This document shows, one piece after another, positions 15,001 through 22,489 of a stretch of 64,000 nt of DNA (its first letter is position 1; every line of letters starts with the position of its first letter). The position numbers and the translations under genes are program-made. Source of the DNA: Patagioenas fasciata (taxonomy: Eukaryota; Chordata; Aves; Columbiformes; Columbidae); contig NW_027288510.1 in NCBI RefSeq assembly GCF_037038585.1, positions 3,167,001 to 3,231,000 of the forward strand, given 5' to 3'. The notes beneath the pieces were generated by a model. It was not told the origin of the DNA. It searched no databases and was given only the letters and a program-made list of their open reading frames with translations.

Positions 15001-18000
15001 ACTCCCACTATCAGCATCACCCTCCCAGCAAATCCACCAACAGCAGCCACACCAGTACAATGCCAGGGAAAGGGGCAGAGACTTAAAAGCAGGTGCACAC
15101 AAATCTGAACTGCGCTGTAATGGAAATTAACAATTATAGTCCAAATTATCCAATTAGGGTTAGTATCGCTGTAGCCGGATTAAAACCAAATATTTGTTGT
15201 ATTTTGATTAAACCCTTAAAGTATTAATTAGTTTAACAATGAACCCTTGGCTCCTTATATAAGGGGTGTTTCTCCAGCCCATTTAAACTGCACAACGCAG
15301 AGTGTGACACAGATCCTTAAGAGATTCAATGTTTGCACGTGAAGTGGTGAAGAACAGTGTTTTCTGCCAGCACGTGCACAGCTAACACAGTCTAGATGGT
15401 TTCATTGTGCCAGAGAGCAGCTGGGTTGGACATGGATGTCCAGCTGTGTTGGTCTGCAGGGACAGACCAGCAGGACTACACTGTTTTTCACTACAGACAG
15501 GGATTTGCAATATTTCCTTGGGCTGCGCTCAACTCCCCTAAGCAAAGCAAAGCAAGGAAATTCGGGCTGCAGTGGCCAAAGCCTGAGAAGCAGCGCTCTA
15601 ACAAAGCAGTCTTAGGTACAAGATCTGTCCTCTTAGTCTGAACTCCCGTTCCTGCATAATAACACCAGAGGAGCTGGTGGAAGTTGAGGTGAGTCCTGTT
15701 AGAGTAATGCAAACACTTTATTACAGCAGAATAAATTCCCAAACCCATTCACCCTGAACTTTGGCAAGAGTCTGGCTCAACAGACCAGCGATGGAGCTTG
15801 TCCCAGCCTGGAAACAAAAGCCTAGACTCAAGCACAAGCAGCCCAGTCTCAATTCACAAACTAGAAAGATTTGGCTTGAAATCAGTCACACCAGGCCATG
15901 AAGAAAGGCCAGAAGCCAGCACTGTGGTAAAGTTGCCCCAGCATCTCACCTGCCTCAACATCCATTAGCATGGTTTTGAAGGCTGGGATGTAGCTGCTCT
16001 CAACTCTCTCCAGCAGCTCCATCACGTTCCTGACCTTCCTCGTTGTCAGCTGGTTGTAAATGCATTCCAGGTCATCACACCTACAGCAACCGAGACACAG
16101 AATCACAGAATCAGTTGGTTGGAAGAGACCCTCAAGATCATCGAGTCCAACCATAACCTAACCCCTGGCACTGCCCCATGTCCCTGAGAATGTCATCTCT
16201 GTGACTGTTCAACCCCTCCAGGAATGGTGACTCCACCACTGCCCTGGGCAGCCTGTTCCAATGCTTCACAACCCCTTCTGGGAAGAAATGTTTCCTAATA
16301 TCCAACCTCAGCCTCCCCTGGCGCAACTTGAGGCCGTTTCCTCTGCTCCTGGCGCTTGTTCCTGGGGAGCAGAGCCCGACCCCCCCTGGCTCCAAGCTCC
16401 TTTCAGCCAGTTCAGAGATCAGAAGGTCTCCCCTCAGCTCCTGTTCTCCAGCTGAACCCCCCAGGTCCCTCAGCCACTCCCATCACACTTGTGCTCCAGC
16501 CCCTCACCAGCTCTATTCCCTTCTCTCAACTCACTCCACTACCTCAAGGTCTTTCTTGGCCTGAGGGGCCCAAAACTGATTTGAGGTTTGGCTTTCCCAG
16601 CGCTGAGTACAGTGGGACAGTCATTGCCCTGGGCCTGCTGGCCACACTGTTCTTGATGCACACCAGGATGCTGGTGGCCATGTTACCCACCTACACTGGG
16701 CCATCAGCTGTCCCCCAACATCATCTGTTTCCCCTGGGCCTGATTCAGGGCTTCCTCCAGCTACACATGGACTGTGGAAATGGGAGAAAGCTGCATGAGG
16801 CACAGACAAACCCTACAGGACAGAAAGTGCTGAGTTCAGCATGACAGCAGCTCTGCTACTGACAGAACATCGCTGAAAAAAAGCCATCGTGTTTCTGCAG
16901 GCATTAGCAACAGCTCTCCAGCCAGCAGGGCTTTGCCCCGAGTCAGCCTGAACCAGTACAGCACAAAGGTTTTCAAAGGACAGGAGGAAATACCACTCCC
17001 AGGCTCCTGAGCATCTAAAGCCCCTCTGGCCCTGACAGATGAACAGCAGCCAGCTGAGATGCACCATTTCCAGACAGCCCCCAGCAGGTGTCCATCAGCA
17101 ATTACTCCTGTGGATGGCTCCTAGTGAACAGTGACGAAAGAGTGCCCAGAGCGGGTGTGGAGTCTCCTTCTCTGAGACATTCGAACCCGCCTGGACCCAC
17201 CTGTGTGATCTGCTCTGTGACCCTGCGTGAGCAGGGCTTGGACTGGGGGATCTGCAGAGGTCCCTTCAGCCCAACCAGCCTGGGATCCTGTAAAGGGCAT
17301 TTCTGAAAAAAGTCCCTTGAGGTGTAGCCCCTGTGGTGGGGCTAAGTTAAAACACAGCCAGCTGCCCAGTGACCTCCCAGGCACTTTGCAGATCATGATG
17401 ATTTTCTGTGCGGGAGCAATTTTCCTTAGTTGAAGCCTACATGAACCCCAAGTGGCCTGTTCTTCTCAACTCATGGAATTAGCAGCTCCACCACCAGCAC
17501 TCTCCCTCTACACAAAACCAGCACCACAGGGCACCGTGCACTGGCCAGGCTGCTCTGGGTACCTGTTCTTCCAGAACTCCAGCTCCACCTTCGGGTTCGG
17601 ATTGCTGCCTTGCAGGAGAGGCTCTGAAGACTCTTTCTTCAGTGCCTCCTGGATCTGGTGGCTCCAGTCTATGATGGCCGACTCCATGGCATACACCAGA
17701 GATTTATCCATCCGTTCCATGCTGTAGTAAACAGAGTACGTGATTAACTTTGTTGATGTGCATTGCTCAGTTGGATCTACTTCCAATGGCCGTGTGGGCA
17801 GCTGGATTTTACAGGGTTTCACATTTCAAAACCACAAAACAATCAAACCCCATAAGATTTTGTCACTGGTTTAATATAGGAATTACACTCTGGAGAAAAT
17901 GGCTGAATGTCTGCAGCAGTGTGGGCAACAACACTGTTCATAAAGTGAATGGTGGAAATGAAGAGCCAGTCGCCACCTCTCTGCACAGCCAGTCATTGTC

Positions 18001-21000
18001 ACATCAGATCCATTCAGGTTCAGGATCTGACCTGGAGACTCACACATCCAGCAAGATTCTCTCTCCCCATACCATTCTCCCTCAAAATATTCTACATCCC
18101 TGCAGTCATTAACTCACTTAATTCAGCAAGAAACACCACCAAGTGGGCTGGGAAGCTGAGGACAGGTCACCCCACTGCCTTGGAAGCAGTAACTTCTCAC
18201 AAAATCCCACCCGCACCACGTCCTGTCTGAGGAGTGATTCATTCCACTGCACCCACACATCTCCTGGGGTTCCACAGGGGCACGCACGCAGCCCAGACAC
18301 GATGACAACTTGATGTACAAACGCATCTGCTTCTCTGGACCTTCCAGAACCTGTTATTTTGGGGTGGTACTCACGATTTCTCATTTTCCAGATCAATGTC
18401 CTCAATTCCCTCTGAGCCAGCTGGGAGAGGCAGCAAGGTCTTGCCGTCTACTTGGCCAACAACTGTGAAAATGGTACTTTTGAGGTTGTGGACATGACGC
18501 ACGATGTCTTGTGACACCACTTGTGGCCAGCCCTGATGGTTCTTCTTGTTCGTTAGGATGGGCACGATCACCTACAGCGGGAGTCACGGAAGACCAATGG
18601 AGAAAAAAGTGCAGCAGGAGACGGACGGGCCACCAGGCTCTGAGGTCTGTGCTTGGCCAAGCCTGGAGACCCATATTCATTGCTGTCTCAAGCAGTTCCC
18701 ATGTGAAATAGAGGCAGCTGATGATGAATGGGCATCTCTACAGGCCCACTTTATACAGCAGAACACCCTTTTCCCCAAATCCAAGCAGCCAAGGAGGGTG
18801 GAAGCCAGTAGGCAAAGTGAGCAGCCCCATCCCCAGGCTCTCCCAGCCTTTCAAGCCCGCAACTGGAGATGGCCCCATGGGCTGCTGTCCCTTGCCCTCA
18901 CAACTGTCCCCGGTGCTTGGTCCCCATGTCCCTGCCCATGGGCACAGCCGTCAGGCTGCCCTTTGAGCCTGCCAGGGCTGGGCTGAGCTCAGTGTGCTGC
19001 AAGGGAAGGTCTGCTGGTACCCCCTGGGATACACTGGTGGTGAGGGTCCCCCAGGTCCCAGCTGCAGCCCACCAAACAGGAGCTTTGCCTTTATCAGCAC
19101 TTTTACTGACCCGGCAGCATGGGGTTGTGGGGCTGGTCGGGGTTTGCCCAGATTTGAGCTGCTTTTGGCTTGTTTGAGCTGTGACAGCAACACCGTGTCT
19201 GTCACCTATCCTGGCTGGCTCTGCACTGGGACCAGCCTGTGGCAACAGCCTAACAAAGCCAGGTTGTCCCTAGTGACAAACAACAGCCCTTTGTGTTACT
19301 GGACTCAGGGTGGGGGTAGGGGAGGGGGGGGAGGTGACTAAAGGCATAAAAATAGCTGCAAATGGACATAAAATTGAAACGCAATAAAGCAGCTCAGCAC
19401 CTCCATGGTGCTGTCCCAGGATGCTGAAGACTCTTTGGAACTGTGGCTGGCTCTGTAGACCCGAAGAAGACCCGACCAGCCACCTTCGTGCCCAGGGAGC
19501 CGTGGGAAGGGGGAGCACAACCCCAGGGAACACACGGGCAGGTGCTGACGAGTTCACCTTCAGCAGTTTTAGCTGCATTATTAGCAAGATGTGTCTCTAT
19601 TACTTAAAGCATGTGGACTGCTAATGCCAGTGATGTTGTAACCAGGCAAATGATAGCCGTTCATTTTCTTTCTGACTGTTAAAATGATAACTGGACTCAG
19701 GATGAAGCCCCAGCCCACAGAGCAGGTGTGTTCCCTTCGGCACCGCAGGAGTGAAGCAACAAGTGGACAAGGTCACCAGCTGTGACCCCTCACTGAATAA
19801 AGACAAAGTGTGGGCAGAGGAACACACGACCCCAACCCCAGGAAATTCAAGACCTTTTTCACCTTCACGCAGACCCACCCCATCTGCCTGACCCAGCACC
19901 ACCGCTGCTTTTGCCTTCAAGTGAAGCTTGAGAGGAAAATAGGATGAAAACCAGGCACAATCTGCTCCCTGCGGAAATACTGCATGTCTGCACAGGGGAG
20001 AGCAAAGCCTGCAAACACGCAGCTGGGACGCACAATCCCGGCTCCCAAAGGCATTCAGAAAACAGGATTTAACAGGATCTGCCAAAGTGTTCCTACCCCA
20101 CCATCTACCCATAGCAGACGGTGCTTGCAATGCTATTGGCCAGCCGTGATGCAAAACCACTGTTTGTGCAGACTTCGCAAGACCACGGGGCTCATCAAAA
20201 CAAAAGCTCCCCGTATAAATCATGTGTTTTCTCACAAAACCAGGATAACCAGTCTGGCAGCCTGCTCTTGGGAATCCAATCTATCAGTCACCATCTTAAT
20301 ATACCAAACATCATGATCAGAGCTTCTCAAATCCAGCAGCTCCTCTGCTTTCCCATTACAGCCTCATTCCTGAGACTTCTCCCGGTGAGGAGCCATCAGG
20401 AATAAACCGAAACAACATTGTCTAGTTCAGGCTAATAACACAGCAAAGCAAAAGCACTCGAACCTCTTGACGATCTCTTTAAGAAAACATCAGCCCACCT
20501 GAGATAACCCGACACTGAGCTACAGGAGGCTCCTGAACATCACAAAACACTTTTTCACTATGAGAGTAATCGAGCACTGGCCCAGGTTGCTCAAAGAGGT
20601 TGTGAAGTCTCCATCCTTAGAGATAATGAAGAGCTACCTGGACATGGCCCTGGGCAACTGGCTCTGGATGGCCCTGCTTGAGCAGGGGTTTGGAGTAGGT
20701 GACCTGCAGATGTCCCCTCCAGCACCTGTGGGTACATCAGTCCCACAAGGACCCCACTGATAGACAGAGCTGATGTGGATCAGCATTCAGGTGGTTTATA
20801 TGAGTTCTAAAGCCGTCCATGGTACTGCAAAGGGCAGAGTTAAGGGTACAAGTGCATCAGCAGAGAAGGGAGGGAGGCCAAGGAGCCTGTCTGTAGGAGG
20901 GGACACCTTCCCCGCTGCCATGTGCGAGGGGCACCCGGTACTCATGGGTGCCAGGGCTCCCTCTGCACCTCCGGGGCTGCCCAGGCCTCACAGGATCCCA

Positions 21001-21554
21001 GCCTGGTTAGGTTGAAGGGATCTCTGCAGATCCCCCAGCCCAAGCCCTGCTCACGCAGGGTCACAGAGCAGATCACACAGGTGGGTCCAGGCGGGTTTCA
21101 ATGTCTCAGAGAAGGAGACTCCACACCCGCCCTGGGCAGCCTGGGCCAGGCTCTGCCATCTCCCAGCAAACAAATTTCTCCTCATGTTGAGCCTGCCCCC
21201 GTGGCCCCTCATCCTCACCTCCTCCACGAGGGCGGCAAAGTGCCGCAGGGCATCGGCGGGCAGGTCCCCGCAGAGCAGCTCCCCGGGGCCGGCGCCGGGG
21301 GCCCGCAGGAAGAACAGCCCCTTGCGGCAGGCGGCGGGGGGCGGCGGGGGCGGCCCCAGCTCCAGCTCCCCGGCCGGGCCCCGCCAGAGCAGCAGCGCCG
21401 GCCCCGCCGGCCCCGCCAGGAAGCTCCGCAGCAGCGGCCCCGCCGCCTCCCCGCCTGCCCAGCGCTCCCAGCGCTCCGCCGGCACCCCCAGCCCCCGCGC
21501 CGCGCACCGGCACAGCCGCTCGGCGCCGGGCACCGGCTCCACCGCCTGCTCCAT
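1..21554 (-). CDS. DNAH9: DNAH9, axonemal dynein heavy chain 9, exons 1-14 (3' part outside window)
   Basis: Heavy chain of the ciliary outer dynein arm, a microtubule motor of motile cilia. Joining 14 minus-strand exons (21554-21219, 18571-18375, 17721-17563, 16080-15950, 14317-14106, 13912-13679, 11170-11003, 9122-9006, 8281-8127, 7151-7038, 5210-5142, 4194-4068, 2179-1924, 83-1) gives 2,358 nt, exactly 786 codons without a stop. All introns are GT-AG and all phases match. The peptide follows vertebrate DNAH9 as I recall it along its length, for example GKTLLPLPAGSE (exon 2), LLQEICNLLI (exon 5), YLSPEDLL (exon 6), KVEDMDRRLGTIFIQAFDD (exon 8), VHKNMPPVAGALRWAQEL (exon 10) and TVSEKSQYNL (exon 12). 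This is the tail (DHC_N1), which mediates chain pairing and intermediate-chain binding; the AAA motor lies beyond position 1. The paralogues DNAH17 and DNAH11 match less well. Splice sites were chosen by eye. Confidence 0.88.
84..1261. other. DNAH9 intron 13, part without recognised elements
   Basis: Unique-looking intronic sequence. No exon, RNA gene or repeat recognised. Confidence 0.5.
1262..1890 (+). mobile_element. CR1 LINE fragment (3' part)
   Basis: This matches the CR1 ORF2 end and 3' UTR. Recognisable stretches are the GTGTCCAGTTCTGGG region, a GAGAGCTGGGGCTG region, GTGTGGAGTCTCCTTC and GTGAGCAGGGGGGTTGG, ending at GGGATTCTGTG. It is antisense to DNAH9 within intron 13. Confidence 0.85.
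1924..2179 (-). CDS. DNAH9: DNAH9 coding exon 13
   Basis: The acceptor is TTCTGCAG|CTG and the donor GGAGG|GTGAGC. It encodes LVSVLRELSYL, an IPPTAAEIYSSKESYRQLAA segment, SLELMVNRYNKVLKTVLEVE and LKKAEETLNWK. This is a conserved helix-rich piece of the tail. It ends in phase 1. Confidence 0.93.
2180..4067. other. DNAH9 intron 12
   Basis: 1.9 kb of intron with a short A-run near 2,646. No gene or recognisable repeat seen. Confidence 0.5.
4068..4194 (-). CDS. DNAH9: DNAH9 coding exon 12
   Basis: The acceptor is TCGGCAG|G and the donor CCCCAG|GTAAGA. It encodes YQEKLYADWSQTVSEKSQYN and LTQPLIRRDPETNLITVNFD. SEKSQYNL and the RRDPET segment are diagnostic for DNAH9 among dynein paralogues. Confidence 0.93.
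4195..4825. other. DNAH9 intron 11, distal part
   Basis: Nothing recognised. Confidence 0.45.
4826..5092 (+). mobile_element. CR1 LINE fragment (3' end)
   Basis: Typical CR1 3' sequence (TTAGGAAACATTTCTTCCCC, then GGAACAGGCTGC, GTGGAGTCACCATCCCTGGA) ending in the ATTCTATGATTCTAT tail at 5,077-5,091. It lies 50 bp from DNAH9 exon 11. Confidence 0.9.
5142..5210 (-). CDS. DNAH9: DNAH9 coding exon 11 (69 nt)
   Basis: This is a small exon, found by translating between splice sites. The acceptor is CCACCAG|CTG and the donor GACAG|GTAAGT (full consensus). It encodes CLDSAEGRRVIEKYEEMIQL then LDR. It matches the short KYEDML exon of DNAH9. A CR1 fragment ends about 50 bp downstream in the intron. 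Confidence 0.88.
5211..7037. other. DNAH9 intron 10
   Basis: 1.8 kb of intron. No coding, RNA or repeat signature recognised. Confidence 0.45.
7038..7151 (-). CDS. DNAH9: DNAH9 coding exon 10
   Basis: The acceptor is CTCCCCAG|GATC. It encodes IPPVHKNMPPVAGALRWAQE, then LRARIQVPFDHFRHIPH. The donor ATCT|GTGCGT at 7038/7037 is non-consensus but is the only one that joins exon 11 in frame (giving HLCLDSAEG, close to the mammalian HPCMESAEG). Confidence 0.85.
7152..8126. other. DNAH9 intron 9
   Basis: Nothing recognised. Confidence 0.45.
8127..8281 (-). CDS. DNAH9: DNAH9 coding exon 9
   Basis: The acceptor is CCCAACAG|CTG. It encodes LLDMFGSLLERPVVAADAAG and SVLISMFSRALDHARLIYSR. Two overlapping donors exist: GTAGGT after 8131 and GTAGAA after 8127. 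Only the inner one (exon end 8127) keeps frame with exon 10, so it is chosen here. Confidence 0.87.
8282..9005. other. DNAH9 intron 8, AT-rich
   Basis: The centre (about 8,500-8,740) is strongly AT-rich with T-runs and A-runs. No element recognised. Confidence 0.45.
9006..9122 (-). CDS. DNAH9: DNAH9 coding exon 8
   Basis: The acceptor is TTGTGCAG|GAC and the donor TTCAAG|GTTTGT; 39 codons in phase 0. It encodes DFEQDAFGFQQKVEDMDRRL, then GTIFIQAFDDASNLDHAFK, one of the best conserved segments of the tail. Confidence 0.93.
9559..9745 (+). mobile_element. Diverged CR1 fragment
   Basis: Degenerate CR1 3' sequence: CAGGTTGCCCAGAGAGGCTG, then GTGGAGTCTCC, then GAGCAGGGAAGGTGGACT and GATCTCCAGAGGTCC. 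It lies in DNAH9 intron 7. Confidence 0.75.
10449..10669. mobile_element. MITE, non-autonomous DNA transposon with terminal inverted repeats
   Basis: A 221-bp element bounded by ~25-bp inverted repeats. The left end (10,449-10,473, TACCTTGTTTTTCC...) pairs with the reverse complement of the right end (10,645-10,669, ...GGGGAAACATGGTA) at about 21 of 25 positions. Both ends start with TA, as expected for TA-targeting mariner-like elements. The interior is AT-rich and non-coding. From memory, the GGGGAAACA-GGTA end resembles an old MITE family widespread in reptiles. Confidence 0.75.
11003..11170 (-). CDS. DNAH9: DNAH9 coding exon 7
   Basis: The acceptor is TTTGAAG|GAT and the donor AACACG|GTAGGT; 56 codons in phase 0. 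It encodes SLDLMKLEKIEFSGIKGKTL and YEEFQEAYKVF, the EFSG-(V/I)-(R/K)-G block typical of DNAH9. Confidence 0.92.
11171..12827. other. DNAH9 intron 6, exon-7-distal part
   Basis: 1.66 kb of intron. No element recognised. Confidence 0.45.
12828..12923. repeat. 24-bp minisatellite, four units
   Basis: Four contiguous 24-bp units start with GGTACAT or GGTATAT and contain CTGTA (12,828, 12,852, 12,876, 12,900). Divergence between units is a few bases. The array lies in DNAH9 intron 6. Confidence 0.85.
13261..13346 (-). mobile_element. CR1 3' end fragment
   Basis: This reads as the reverse complement of the CR1 3' terminus: CATAGAATCATAGAACCATT, then TTGGAAGAGACCCTTAAGAT and GAGTCCAACCATAACCTAA. 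It is short and 5'-truncated. Confidence 0.85.
13679..13912 (-). CDS. DNAH9: DNAH9 coding exon 6
   Basis: The acceptor is CTTCCAG|GCC and the donor GTGGAG|GTGAGA; 78 codons in phase 0. It encodes ALVYLSPEDLLKGDMEESL, ERREKLHMYYEPGQEVREWD and ARLDTFLKRLEMVE. All are recognisable DNAH9 tail sequence. Confidence 0.92.
14106..14317 (-). CDS. DNAH9: DNAH9 coding exon 5
   Basis: The acceptor is CAACACAG|CT and the donor GAGCAG|GTCTGT. It encodes ALTEAQDVHLHLTPLKRRLE, a FSEVKPFLLPLLHVVCLIW segment and LLQEICNLLIEQ. It ends in phase 0. The GTCTGT donor is weak, but the next exon continues in frame. Confidence 0.9.
14318..15949. other. DNAH9 intron 4
   Basis: This includes an AT-rich stretch (15,120-15,290) with TATATAAG at 15,257-15,264, which looks like a TATA box but has no gene or LTR boundary attached. 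Nothing else recognised. Confidence 0.4.
15950..16080 (-). CDS. DNAH9: DNAH9 coding exon 4
   Basis: The acceptor is GCTGTAG|G and the donor GCAG|GTGAGA. It encodes DDLECIYNQLTTRKVRNVME, then a LLERVESSYIPAFKTMLMDV segment. It begins 12 bp from the 3' end of an oppositely oriented CR1. Confidence 0.9.
16092..16740 (-). mobile_element. CR1 LINE fragment (about 650 bp)
   Basis: The reverse-complement CR1 3' end starts at CACAGAATCACAGAATCAG, followed by the standard CR1 3' UTR and the end of ORF2 (TTCTGGGAAGAAATGTTTCC, then GCGCAACTTGAGGCCGTTTC, then CTTGATGCACACCAGGATGC). It has the same orientation as DNAH9, in intron 3, and ends 12 bp from exon 4. Confidence 0.88.
17133..17293 (+). mobile_element. 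CR1 3' fragment, young subfamily
   Basis: It is nearly identical to the 1,718-1,880 and 20,991-21,150 copies (GAGCGGGTGTGGAGTCTCC, then CCTGGACCCACCTGTGTGA and GTGACCCTGCGTGAGCAGGG). It lies in DNAH9 intron 3 and is inverted relative to the copy next to exon 1. Confidence 0.85.
17563..17721 (-). CDS. DNAH9: DNAH9 coding exon 3
   Basis: The acceptor TACTACAG|C completes the split serine codon from exon 2, and the donor is AACAG|GTACCC. It encodes MDKSLVYAMESAIIDWSHQI and SSEPLLQGSNPNPKVELEFW. This is the start of the DHC_N1 domain, where the WSHQI and VELEFW signatures are conserved across axonemal heavy chains. Confidence 0.9.
17722..18374. other. DNAH9 intron 2
   Basis: Nothing recognised. 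Confidence 0.45.
18375..18571 (-). CDS. DNAH9: DNAH9 coding exon 2 (residues 113-177 plus two bases)
   Basis: The acceptor is TGTAG|GTG and the donor is AAATC|GTGAGT. It encodes VIVPILTNKKN, GWPQVVSQDIVRHVH and GKTLLPLPAGSEG, matching the conserved block after the N-terminus of DNAH9-type heavy chains. It ends in phase 2. Confidence 0.88.
18572..20517. other. DNAH9 intron 1, first part
   Basis: Mostly unremarkable intron. It holds a G-rich run at 19,308-19,334 with at least four G-tracts of three or more separated by one or two bases, a G-quadruplex-type motif. No exon or mobile element recognised. Confidence 0.45.
20518..20750 (+). mobile_element. Diverged CR1 3' fragment
   Basis: CR1-like sequence: ACTTTTTCACTATGAGAGTA, then GAGCACTGGCCCAGGTTGCT and GAGCAGGGGTTTGGAGTAGG. 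The 3' tail has been lost. Confidence 0.75.
20991..21190 (-). mobile_element. CR1 3' fragment adjacent to DNAH9 exon 1
   Basis: Reverse complement of the young CR1 subfamily: CAGGATCCCAGCCTGGTTAG, then CTCACGCAGGGTCACAGAGC and CAGAGAAGGAGACTCCACAC. The element ends only about 28 bp inside intron 1 from the exon 1 donor. Confidence 0.88.
21219..21554 (-). CDS. DNAH9: DNAH9 coding exon 1 (residues 1-112)
   Basis: The ATG at 21554-21552 is the first ATG in frame; upstream in-frame starts are non-ATG. The exon is extremely GC-rich and encodes Ala/Gly/Pro-rich sequence including a run of prolines. The family-typical KGLFFLRAPG and ELLCGDLPADALRHFAALVEE segments fix the frame. The donor GAG|GTGAGG is at 21219/21218, phase 0. 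The N-terminus of this family is variable, so the first ~60 residues rest on the open frame only. Confidence 0.8.
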
Positions 21555-21700
21555 CCGGCCGGCACCGGCGGGTGTTTGCGGGGAAGAGCCGCGTTGCCCG
21601 GGGGAAGGGACACTGCGAGGAGCCGGGGGCGGGCCGGGGCGGGACCCAGCTCGCCTGGGAGACGCAGCTGCCCCAGGCAACCACGGGTATCAACACAAGC
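21555..21700 (-). promoter_or_regulatory. Probable DNAH9 5' UTR/proximal promoter (GC-rich)
   Basis: GC-rich sequence lies directly upstream of the DNAH9 start codon. It holds two GTTGCC-type half-sites (21593-21598 on plus; 21676-21681 as GGCAAC on plus) that resemble halves of RFX X-boxes, and a TGTTTG forkhead-like core at 21573-21578. RFX and FOXJ1 factors are known to drive ciliary dynein genes. No full X-box is present, and the TSS cannot be placed. Confidence 0.35.
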
Positions 21701-22049
21701 TGGGGATGGAGGGCCTGAGAGCAGCCCTGCGAAGGACTTGGGGGTGCTGGGGGATGCTCCCTCTGGGGGGGGTCTGGATACCACTGGATCCACCTGGGCA
21801 CCCCCAAAGTGGCTTTCTAGCACTTATTTTTCTCCTGAAAAAGCAAACACAGTGGGGCTTTCTCCCATCCTGCCCCATGGAACCCCACTCAGACCACACC
21901 AGTGCTTGGTTGCCCATCACCATTTATTGCAGCTGCTGCCTGCTCAGCGCCCAGGGCAGTGGGACCGGGCCCGAGACCCCCATCCTGCCCGGCTGTCAGG
22001 GAGTGATTCACTGCGGGGGGTGGAAACTGGGGATCCCGTACCCCTATAT

Positions 22050-22486
22050 ATATGCTAAACCAAATTATTCGGTTGCAAGCAGTGGTTGAAATAATAAGCA
22101 ACCAGACGGCTGAGGCACCGAATCTCATAGCGAGACAATTGTCTCAGACCAGAGCTGCAGTGTACCAAAATCAGGGAGCGTGAGATTGGCTTTTAGCTGA
22201 AGAGAGGGGGGCGTCTGTGGGAAACTGAACACTTCGGAGTGTTGTTTGGAAAGAGATAACGATGGGGAAGCCATAATGAAAATAGCAGAGGAGATAAAAC
22301 GCGTTGCACATGTACCAGTACAGAAGTGGAATTCTGTACTTACTAGCCATTGGTGGGGTAACTTATTTGGGGGAGCCTGGTGGAAGAAAATAGGCTTCAT
22401 GATAGTATGTGCATTTCTGGGTTTACTGTTTGTGCCACGTACGACCCCGTGCTTTGTTCAGTTAATACATTCAGTAGTCCAAGTCC
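22050..22486 (+). pseudogene. Endogenous retrovirus env (transmembrane subunit) remnant
   Basis: Translation of 22,055-22,183 gives a heptad-like helix with asparagine-linked glycosylation potential, stopped by an in-frame TGA at 22,181-22,183. A second segment from about 22,246 lies in a different frame and contains a Trp-rich juxtamembrane stretch, then a hydrophobic membrane-spanning segment (about 22,390-22,470). This is the organisation of a retroviral transmembrane envelope subunit. The copy is broken by at least one stop and one frame change, and gag, pol and LTRs are not recognised nearby. It ends where the CpG island starts. The viral family is not determined. Confidence 0.65.
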
Positions 22487-22489
22487 TCC

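Noticed and set aside
15120-15300. TATATAAG box and AT-rich block resembling an LTR promoter
   Set aside because: No second LTR, no TG...CA boundaries and no target-site duplication seen.
1-21554. Assignment to DNAH17 or DNAH11 instead of DNAH9
   Set aside because: The segments in exons 5, 8, 10 and 12 follow DNAH9 much more closely than the paralogues as far as I can recall them.
20922-22089. Plus-strand ORFs of 300-380 codons antisense to DNAH9 exon 1
   Set aside because: Shadow of GC-rich coding sequence plus a CR1 fragment; no similarity to a known protein seen.
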